From the NCBI GenBank assembly GCA_016763875.1, contig JAESSZ010000829.1:1-6253 (forward strand): a stretch of DNA of 6,253 nt, written 5' to 3'. The stretch comes from Nannocystaceae bacterium. GTDB taxonomy: Bacteria; Myxococcota_A; Polyangia; Nannocystales; Nannocystaceae. Shown here piece by piece: positions 1 through 5,426 of the stretch (the first letter of the stretch is position 1; each line of letters starts with the position of its first letter). The translations under genes and the position numbers were made by a program. The notes beneath the pieces were generated by a model. It was given only the letters and a program-made list of their open reading frames with translations. It had not been told where the DNA came from and did not search any database.

Positions 1-448
1 CTGGAGGCCGGGGCGTAGCCGCGGGTGCCCCCGCCGGTTTCACAAAACCTGGCGATGCGATGGGTGCCTTGATGGGCTTGCCCTGCACTGCCGCGACCTT
101 GTCGATAAGGTCTTGTGACTCGAAGGGTTTGACGACGGTGTCGTCCGCACCAGCGGCCTCAACCTCACTCGCGGCTGGCGGGTCTTGGTTGGAGACCAGC
201 AAGATCACGGGGATCTTGGCGGTCGCCGCGTCGTTCTTCAGTTGGCGACACAACTCAAGTCCGCTGGGCTCACCGTCGGCAAGTTTGGCGTCGAGTAGAA
301 TGACGTCAGCTTCGACCTGCTTGGCCCGGGCAACTGCCTCGGTTCCTTTTCCCACCGACGTCACCTCGGCGTCCTCAGCCGCAAAGGTGATCTTGATGGC
401 CAGACGCATCGTCTTGCTGTCGTCGATCGCGAGGATCTTAGTCGGCAT
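1..448 (-). CDS. Response regulator receiver protein with Pro/Ala-rich tail (partial, C-terminus outside window)
   Basis: Reading the minus strand from ATG at 448 gives 149 codons with no stop before the window edge, so the C-terminus is missing. Residues 1-120 form a CheY-like receiver: acidic pair D9-D10, likely phosphoacceptor D53 in LLDAKLADG, switch residue S86, and conserved K107 in VVKPF. After about residue 123 the sequence becomes Pro/Ala/Lys-rich (GKPIKAPIASPGFVKPAGAP), which looks like a disordered linker and not a DNA-binding domain. GGAG at 459-456 lies 7 nt before the ATG and supports this start. The gene is divergent from the methyltransferase across 30 bp. A receiver with D53 plus a proline-rich region resembles the layout of the myxobacterial polarity regulator RomR, but the missing C-terminus prevents a firm call. 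It could equally be another single-domain receiver with a long linker. The receiver assignment is secure; partner and output are unknown. Confidence 0.9.
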   Translation of the reverse strand, partial: MPTKILAIDDSKTMRLAIKITFAAEDAEVTSVGKGTEAVARAKQVEADVILLDAKLADGEPSGLELCRQLKNDAATAKIPVILLVSNQDPPAASEVEAAGADDTVVKPFESQDLIDKVAAVQGKPIKAPIASPGFVKPAGAPAATPRPP

Positions 449-455
449 AATAGGG

Positions 456-460
456 CTCCA
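456..460 (-). promoter_or_regulatory. Ribosome binding site of the receiver gene
   Basis: On the minus strand TGGAG stands 7 nt upstream of the ATG at 448. It lies in the 30-bp gap between two divergent start codons, so the promoters of both genes must overlap each other or the opposite coding region. Confidence 0.6.
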
Positions 461-478
461 GACGCAGCAAGGCGTACC

Positions 479-1357
479 ATGGCGGCCGTGAGCGGGTCAA
501 CGAATGGACCCGACCGTGGCACAACCCGGCCCGCGGTCGTCATTCGGTCCGAGGTCGCAGCCCCCGGGGGCGCACGCGTCATCGGCCACGAACACGATGC
601 ATGCGAGCGCCTGCACGACCGAATGCTGGGGGAACTGGTCATGCGCCACGCCGCGGGACAGCGGGTGCTGGATCTGGGGCGTGGTGTTCCCCAGGTGACC
701 ACCTGGGTCGCACAGCGAGCGGCATCGTTGGCGGTGGTGGACGCGGCGGACCTCGGTCGCGGCGACACCATAAGGCTCCCCTGGGCCGACGCGTCGTTTT
801 CGCTGGTCTACTGCGTGCGCACCCTGCCGCACCTCGGCCGCGACCCGGAAACCTCTGAACGTGCGGCTCGTTGCGCGTTGGCCGAGATTGCCCGGGTACT
901 CGAGCCCGGGGGCACCGCCTTGGTGGAGATCGACAACCCGCTATCGTTATGGGGCGCGGTCCACGGACTTCGGCGCCCCGCCAAAGCGCTCGAACCTGGC
1001 CCAATGTGCATCGAGTCCGCCCGGGGCCTCACGCGATTCGAGACCCTCAGTCTGCTTGTGGGCGGACTACCCAAGTCGCTCGTCGTGACCAACGTACACG
1101 GGTTGCGGATCGTCGCCCCCGTCCCCCATCTGTTGGCAATTCCTCTCGTCGGGCGTGTTCTCAAACGCCTTGAGTGGGCGTTGCGCGACCGGGCGCTGCT
1201 ATGCCGCCTGGGCGGACACCTACTGGTCGTGTTGCGCCACGGTGGGCCACCGCGCGCCGATCCGGCCCAGCTCGTTGCCAGCGGTAGCGAGCTGGTACGC
1301 CGAGGACTGTGCCGATCGCCACGGAACCGGCGCGCCAGCGCCCCGCCGAAATCCTAA
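479..1357 (+). CDS. Class I SAM-dependent methyltransferase (Methyltransf_11-like), substrate unknown
   Basis: This 292-residue protein carries the SAM-binding Rossmann fold of small-molecule methyltransferases. Motif I is VLDLGRG at 63-69. The third glycine of the usual DxGxGxG is replaced by P71, a mild departure. Post-motif I is LAVVDAADLG (84-93). The FDxVxxxxxLxH region is LPWADASFSLVYCVRTLPHL (100-119), and the RxLxPGG motif is RVLEPGGTALVEID (139-152). The roughly 40 residues before motif I and the C-terminal third (hydrophobic, with Arg-rich last 30 residues) fit no motif I recognise. ATG 479 is preceded by AAGG at 469-472 (6-nt spacing); GTG 488 is a possible alternative. The end overlaps the start of the PilR-like gene by 49 bp, so the two are probably translationally linked. 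The family is clear. The substrate, and any role in pilus regulation, cannot be read from the sequence. Confidence 0.88.
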   Translation: MAAVSGSTNGPDRGTTRPAVVIRSEVAAPGGARVIGHEHDACERLHDRMLGELVMRHAAGQRVLDLGRGVPQVTTWVAQRAASLAVVDAADLGRGDTIRLPWADASFSLVYCVRTLPHLGRDPETSERAARCALAEIARVLEPGGTALVEIDNPLSLWGAVHGLRRPAKALEPGPMCIESARGLTRFETLSLLVGGLPKSLVVTNVHGLRIVAPVPHLLAIPLVGRVLKRLEWALRDRALLCRLGGHLLVVLRHGGPPRADPAQLVASGSELVRRGLCRSPRNRRASAPPKS

Positions 1358-2748
1358 TTGTCGACGACGAGGAGGGCATGCGCGACTTCCTGTCGATCTG
1401 CCTCATGAAGGCAGGTCACAACGCCGAAGCCGTCGCCAGCGGAGAGCTGGCGCTGCGGCAGATGGCAACAAAACGTTACGACTTGGTCATCACGGACTTG
1501 ACGATGCCGGGTATCGACGGAATGGAAGAGCTGCGGCGCGCGGTGGCCATGCCCTCGCCCCCCTTGGTCATCATGATCACCGCGTTCGCCACCACTGACA
1601 CCGCGATCCAAGCCATGAAGCTCGGCGCCTACGACTACGTTGGGAAACCGTTCAAGGTCGACGAGATCCAGGTGGTGGTGCGCCGCGCGTTGGAACGCGT
1701 CGACCTCACCAGCGAGAACCAGCGACTGCGCGAGCAACTGCGTGGTGTGCAGTCGCTGGACGGCATGGTTGGACGCTCGCCCCCCATGCTCAAGTTGTTC
1801 GAGTTGGTCCGAAAAGTGGCCCCGACGCGGGCTAACGTGCTGATCTGCGGCGAATCGGGCACCGGAAAGGAGCTCGTCGCTCGAGCACTGCACGCAGAGT
1901 CTGACCGACCCGGTGGGCCCTTCGTCGCGATCAACTGCGGCGCCATTCCCGAGAACTTGATGGAGTCCGAGCTCTTCGGGCACGTGAAAGGAGCGTTCAC
2001 TGGCGCGGCCACCTCACGCGATGGCGTGTTCGTCGCGGCCACAGGAGGGACATTGTTCCTCGACGAGATTGGCGAGCTCTCGCTCGGCATGCAGGTGAAA
2101 CTCCTGCGCGCGCTCCAGGAAAGGCGCATCCGCCCCGTCGGCAGCACACGGGAAGTCGAAGCGAACACTCGCGTGGTGGCGGCAACGAATCGAGACCTCG
2201 AAGCCGCGGTCGAAGCCGGCGAGTTCCGCAACGACCTGTATTTTCGTCTCGACGTCGTGCAGATCGTGCTGTCTCCACTCCGTCATCGCACCGAGGACAT
2301 CCCTCTCTTGGTCGACCGCTTCTTCGCGCGTTTCAACCGCGAGATGGCGCGCAACCTCGAGGGGATCCGCCCCGAGGCGATGCAGTGGTTTCTCAACTAC
2401 GACTACCCGGGCAATGTCCGCGAACTCGAGAATCTCGTCGAACGCGCCGTGGCGCTTGAGACTGGAACGTCGGTGTCGGCGGAAAACCTCCCCACGCGCC
2501 GGAGGTCTAAAGCCCCCGGTGCGACCCCGCGCGAACCAGAACTCGGCGAGTCGGGCATCGACCTCGACCAAGCGGTCGCCGATCTCGAACGCCGGCTCAT
2601 CACTCGGGCCCTGGAAAGGACGGGTGGCGTTCGGAAAGACGCCGCCAAACTCCTGGGCGTCTCTTTCCGCTCGCTGCGCTACCGGCTCGATAAACTGGGC
2701 ATCACGGTCCCCTCAGGGCGTGACATGCACGGTGAACGCAATGGATAA
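1309..2748 (+). CDS. pilR: PilR-like sigma-54-dependent response regulator (NtrC family)
   Basis: This 479-residue protein is a full-length NtrC-type activator that binds upstream DNA and uses ATP hydrolysis to open promoters held by sigma-54 RNA polymerase. Receiver domain (about 14-130): D19-D20, phosphoacceptor D63 in ITDLTMPG, T91, and K113 in GKPF. AAA+ domain (about 153-390): Walker A GESGTGKE at 181-188, sigma-54 contact loop GAFTGA at 228-233, and Walker B GGTLFLDEI at 246-254. A Fis-type helix-turn-helix lies at about 440-463 and ends SFRSLRYRLDKLGI, very like PilR C-termini. GTG 1309 is the only usual start between an upstream in-frame stop (1285-1287) and the receiver domain. GAGG at 1302-1305 is only 3 nt away, and the 49-bp overlap with the methyltransferase suggests coupled translation. 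The PilR name rests on the HTH and on the downstream sigma-54 promoter and pilins. No PilS kinase is adjacent. The family is certain, the exact orthology likely. Confidence 0.93.
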   Translation: MPIATEPARQRPAEILIVDDEEGMRDFLSICLMKAGHNAEAVASGELALRQMATKRYDLVITDLTMPGIDGMEELRRAVAMPSPPLVIMITAFATTDTAIQAMKLGAYDYVGKPFKVDEIQVVVRRALERVDLTSENQRLREQLRGVQSLDGMVGRSPPMLKLFELVRKVAPTRANVLICGESGTGKELVARALHAESDRPGGPFVAINCGAIPENLMESELFGHVKGAFTGAATSRDGVFVAATGGTLFLDEIGELSLGMQVKLLRALQERRIRPVGSTREVEANTRVVAATNRDLEAAVEAGEFRNDLYFRLDVVQIVLSPLRHRTEDIPLLVDRFFARFNREMARNLEGIRPEAMQWFLNYDYPGNVRELENLVERAVALETGTSVSAENLPTRRRSKAPGATPREPELGESGIDLDQAVADLERRLITRALERTGGVRKDAAKLLGVSFRSLRYRLDKLGITVPSGRDMHGERNG

Positions 2749-2757
2749 GCCGATCGC

Positions 2758-2802
2758 CCGACCAATGGTCCGACCGATGGCTCGCGCAACGGTCAACCGG
2801 TC
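2758..2802. repeat. Direct repeat and GACC/GGTC cluster upstream of the pilin promoter
   Basis: CCGACCAATGG (2758-2768) is repeated as CCGACCGATGG (2770-2780), 10 of 11 bases identical at a 12-bp step. The first copy also contains the inverted repeat GACCA-A-TGGTC (2760-2770). Two further GGTC words follow at 2791 and 2799. The cluster lies 150-195 bp upstream of the sigma-54 promoter, a usual distance for enhancer sites of NtrC-family activators, so PilR binding is possible. It does not match the PilR sites known from Pseudomonas, and the role is inference only. Confidence 0.35.
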
Positions 2803-2951
2803 GCCCGGCAAGTCGACTGTTGTGGGACGGCGACGATACGCGGCACCCGGTGACGTTTTTTGTCTGGCGCCCCGTCCAAAATGCCCCGAGGCGCTTATGC
2901 CTTTCGGCCGCAACCTCGCCGAACACTGCGCCGGAGGTTCGAACAAAGAGT

Positions 2952-2967
2952 TGGCACGCTGCGTGCT
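2952..2967 (+). promoter_or_regulatory. Sigma-54 (-24/-12) promoter of the pilin genes
   Basis: TGGCACGCTGCGTGCT matches the sigma-54 consensus TGGCACG-N4-TTGCW at all but one defined position (GTGCT for TTGCT). The GG (2953-2954) and GC (2965-2966) doublets are exactly 10 nt apart. With the GC at -13/-12, transcription would start near 2978, only about 18 nt before the chosen pilin ATG. The preceding gene is a sigma-54 activator, and the myxobacterial pilA promoter is known to be PilR/sigma-54 dependent, which makes this assignment coherent. Confidence 0.85.
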
Positions 2968-2995
2968 AACCCCTGTGGGTGCCGTGAAACGCCCC

Positions 2996-3673
2996 ATGCC
3001 TTATCGACCCGATGCCGCCCTCCGCGGCCAGCGTGGATTCACGCTCATCGAGTTGATGACGGTCGTGGTCATCCTTGGCGTGCTCGCCGCAGTGGCGATT
3101 GGGGCCTACACGCGACACGTTCGCAACGCGCATAAGACCGACGTCATCAGCGACCTGTCGAATCTCAACATGCGTCAAAAGACGTTCCGGTCGGTGCACG
3201 GGCACTACGCCAGCACAACGAACTGCGAAGGTGCGGCATGCACTTACCCCCTTGCGACGGTGTTCGCGACCACCCTGGAGCCGTTCGCCTGGGACGTGAA
3301 CGCCCCGGGGTACACCGCGGCTGCAATCGGCGCGGGCTCCTTCGCCCGCGGCGGCGCCCAACTCAACGGCTTTGACGCCCTGCGGTTCCTCCCGAGCGGC
3401 GCGCAGTCGCGGTGCGGCTACGCCACAATCTCGGGCTACGGGGCAAATGACCCCATCAATCCTGCGGGCGTCCCCGCCGGCATCGGTGGCGAGCTTATCG
3501 GTGAAGTTTTTCCGGCCGGGACGGACGCCTACTTCGCCCGGGACTGGTTCTTTTCTTACGCCTTGTGCGACTTCGACTTCGACAACGTCTTCTGGGCGTT
3601 CACGGCCTCGCACTACGAAGACACCGTCAACTACACCGACAGCGCGTTGGGAACCTACCTAGAGAACGAGTGA
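2996..3673 (+). CDS. Type IV prepilin (first of two, divergent pilin-like protein)
   Basis: This is a 225-residue class III signal protein, exported as a prepilin, cut after Gly14 by the PilD peptidase and N-methylated on Phe. The 14-residue basic leader ends RGQRG and is followed by FTLIELMTVVVILGVLAA, with the required Glu at +5. The mature protein is about 211 residues: an N-terminal hydrophobic helix, then a globular part starting near VISDLSNLNMRQKTF, with four Cys (TTNCEGAAC, SRCGYA, ALCDFD) that could form two disulfides. Position 22 of the mature chain is Gly, where most major pilins have Pro. ATG 2996 gives an ordinary leader length. GTG 2984 (18-residue leader) is an alternative. 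Neither has a clear Shine-Dalgarno sequence, and the predicted leader RNA is very short. It could be the major subunit or a minor pilin; pilin class is certain. Confidence 0.9.
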   Translation: MPYRPDAALRGQRGFTLIELMTVVVILGVLAAVAIGAYTRHVRNAHKTDVISDLSNLNMRQKTFRSVHGHYASTTNCEGAACTYPLATVFATTLEPFAWDVNAPGYTAAAIGAGSFARGGAQLNGFDALRFLPSGAQSRCGYATISGYGANDPINPAGVPAGIGGELIGEVFPAGTDAYFARDWFFSYALCDFDFDNVFWAFTASHYEDTVNYTDSALGTYLENE

Positions 3674-3717
3674 GTCGCGCGGCCGTGCCCGCAATCGGGG
3701 ACCACTCGCTAAGACAT

Positions 3718-3733
3718 GACGGCCACGGCCGTC
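3718..3733 (+). other. Small hairpin between the two pilin genes
   Basis: GACGGC-CACG-GCCGTC forms a 6-bp GC-rich stem with a 4-nt loop, 45 nt after the first pilin stop and 35 nt before the second pilin start. There is no T-run directly after it (TTTT comes 7 nt later), so it is at best a weak terminator. It may instead be an RNA processing or stability element that lets the two pilins be expressed at different levels. No sigma-54 site was found in this 94-bp gap, so read-through from the upstream promoter is likely. Confidence 0.4.
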
Positions 3734-3753
3734 GCCAGACTTTTCAAGAACAC

Positions 3754-3758
3754 GGGAG
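3754..3758 (+). promoter_or_regulatory. Strong ribosome binding site of the second pilin
   Basis: GGGAG lies 9 nt before ATG 3768. This is a clear Shine-Dalgarno sequence, in contrast with the first pilin, which has none, and suggests the second pilin is translated more efficiently. Confidence 0.65.
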
Positions 3759-3767
3759 CAACACAGC

Positions 3768-4418
<651 letters not shown>

Positions 4419-4444
4419 CTCCCGGTAATCCAGTCAAGTTGATT

Positions 4445-4463
4445 CGCCGGCACGCTCCCGGCG
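4445..4463 (+). other. Hairpin downstream of the second pilin
   Basis: CGCCGG-CACGCTC-CCGGCG gives a perfect 6-bp GC stem with a 7-nt loop, 26 nt after the pilin stop. It has no following T-run and stands directly before the stronger terminator hairpin, so it may protect the 3' end of the pilin mRNA. Confidence 0.4.
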
Positions 4464-4470
4464 GCGAGAC

Positions 4471-4502
4471 AAGGCCGTGGCCCCTCTGGGGTTGCGGCCT
4501 TT
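4471..4502 (+). terminator. Rho-independent terminator, probably bidirectional
   Basis: AAGGCCG (4471-4477) pairs with CGGCCTT (4495-4501). Inside it GGCCCC pairs with GGGGTT, giving a long stem around a 3-nt TCT loop. The plus-strand end runs into TTT then CTCG, a short U tail. It lies between the convergent second pilin (stop 4418) and selenoprotein gene (stop 4537), and the A-flanked stem also works on the minus strand, though its tail there (TTGTCT) is weak. Confidence 0.7.
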
Positions 4503-4536
4503 CTCGTGGGCGCCGATGTCCGGGCCGCGCGCCAGC

Positions 4537-5352
4537 CTAGCCGGGTGTCTGCGCCACTGCCGTCCCAAACGCCTCATCGGCGGCAGCGAGCACGCGGGTT
4601 TCGCTGCTGCGAAGCCGATAGTCGTCGGCCTGGTCCACCCAAACGACCGTTCCGGCTTCGTCAACGAGCAGTGTCGTTGGAATGGCCATGGTCTCAAACT
4701 GAGGCACCAGCGCCAGTGGCATGCCGAAAACGGTGAATCCTCCCTTGGAGAACTCAATGGCTTTGTGGTGTTCCAAGCCGAGCTGGCGGATCACCTTGAG
4801 CGTCGGATCGGCCAACAACGTGAAGCTGAGGCGATCGCGAATCTTGTGATGCGCGGCTTGCTCGACGGTGTCCTTACTCAAGGCGATCATCCGGATTCCA
4901 CGCCGCGTGAACTCGTCTTTCATTGCTTCGAAACGCCGTAACTCGGCGCTGCAATAAGGTCACCAGCGGCCGCGGAAGAACTTGATGAGCACGCGCTGCC
5001 CCGCCAACGTGGCGGTCTCAAACACGTGGCCCTCGGAATCGGGTGTCGCGAACGCAGGCAGCGTGTCCCCGAGTTTGATGCGGATCTCGCCCAGCGGCGT
5101 CTTGCGCTGCGTGAGCAGATAGAAGAACAGTCCCGACATCATCAGCGTGGGGACGGCGAGAGCCGCCGAGGTGCTCCATGGGCCGTCGCGCACCGCCAGC
5201 GCCAAACCGACGACGGAAAATACGGCGCCCAGCAGCATCGCTACGACATGGGCCACGGGCCGCGCGGGAACGTTGCCCTTGGGGACCGTCGCGAGGTAGG
5301 CCACCCAGCCTCCAACCACCACGAGCAGCCCAATGAAGGAGAGGTACATCAT
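4537..5352 (-). CDS. Membrane-anchored peroxiredoxin-like selenoprotein (UxxC), read through in-frame TGA
   Basis: One frame runs from ATG 5352 to TAG 4537, 271 residues, with a single TGA at 4962-4960 (codon 131). The TGA lies in KFFRGRW-U-PYCSAEL, exactly where peroxiredoxin-like AhpC/TSA proteins have the first Cys of WCxxC, so it most likely encodes selenocysteine (U131), with C134 as resolving residue. The frame is shared and homology-like sequence continues on both sides: beta strand RVLIKFF before it, and IRMIALSKD, LLADP and the cis-Pro loop MAIPTTLLVDEAG (P225) after it. Three membrane helices precede the domain (about 3-21, 33-54, 62-80). Arg/Lys-rich loops after helices 1 and 3 suggest that the redox domain faces the cytoplasm. 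The likely role is thiol/peroxide redox chemistry; the substrate is unknown. A SECIS-like hairpin follows the TGA. ATG 5352 was chosen for the first helix (ATG 5349 is equally possible); no clear SD is seen. A plain nonsense mutation is the alternative. Standard annotation would split this into two short ORFs. Confidence 0.85.
4921..4962 (-). promoter_or_regulatory. Bacterial SECIS-like element at the Sec UGA
   Basis: Minus-strand RNA directly after UGA (4962-4960) folds as follows. Lower stem: AUUGC (4955-4951) pairs with GCAAU (4926-4922). Upper stem: AGCGCC (4950-4945) pairs with GGCGUU (4937-4932). There is a 5-nt 3' bulge (UCGAA) and a 7-nt apical loop GAGUUAC (4944-4938). The loop begins 16 nt after the UGA with a G in first position, which fits the published bacterial SECIS pattern (loop 16-37 nt from UGA, G among its first two bases). 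In bacteria this hairpin binds SelB and recodes UGA. The structure was folded by eye. Confidence 0.72.
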
Positions 5353-5366
5353 CGCGACACTGACAA

Positions 5367-5384
5367 CGTCCCGATCCCGGGACG
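5367..5384. promoter_or_regulatory. Inverted repeat in the divergent gap (possible operator)
   Basis: CGTCCCG-ATCC-CGGGACG is a perfect 7-bp inverted repeat with a 4-bp spacer. It lies 15 bp upstream of the selenoprotein ATG and about 40 bp before the proposed start of the opposite gene. Position and symmetry fit a dimeric regulator site controlling one or both divergent genes. It could also fold as a hairpin in the selenoprotein mRNA leader. The regulator is unknown. Confidence 0.4.
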
Positions 5385-5406
5385 GGTTACCGCGCCAGCC
5401 AGGCGT

Positions 5407-5415
5407 TGCTACGAT
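5407..5415 (+). promoter_or_regulatory. Possible extended -10 promoter for the TPR-like gene
   Basis: TGCTACGAT has the TG-N-TAnnnT form of an extended -10 element; the -35 region (TTACCG at 5387-5392) is poor. Transcription would begin near 5422, only about 5 nt before GTG 5427, which would make that mRNA almost leaderless. Short motifs like this occur by chance, so support is weak. Confidence 0.25.
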
Positions 5416-5426
5416 GCCGCTGCACC

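Noticed and set aside
60..491. Plus-strand reading frame opposite the receiver gene
   Set aside because: It is the antisense shadow of a conserved receiver domain, with a low-complexity Ser/Ala-rich translation and no recognisable motif.
1354..2571. Several long minus-strand frames opposite pilR
   Set aside because: They are shadows produced by strong GC-rich codon bias in a well-conserved gene. Their translations have no domain motifs.
2821..2862. T6 run (2856-2861) as a terminator of pilR
   Set aside because: The preceding sequence has only the tight palindrome CACCCGGTG, which cannot form a usable hairpin, and no longer stem was found.
2414..2995. Long upstream extension of the first pilin frame, overlapping pilR
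   Set aside because: The frame is open only because of high GC. A pilin leader of about 200 residues is implausible, the part over pilR is a shadow of a conserved AAA+/HTH gene, and a sigma-54 promoter lies inside the supposed extension.
3674..3767. A second sigma-54 promoter before the second pilin
   Set aside because: GG and GC doublets are present, but none has the required 10-nt spacing with the flanking consensus.
4537..4923. A separate 128-residue gene starting at ATG 4923
   Set aside because: It begins in the middle of a thioredoxin fold, lacks the first beta strands and the redox motif, and is in exactly the same frame as the upstream part. It is the C-terminal half of the selenoprotein.
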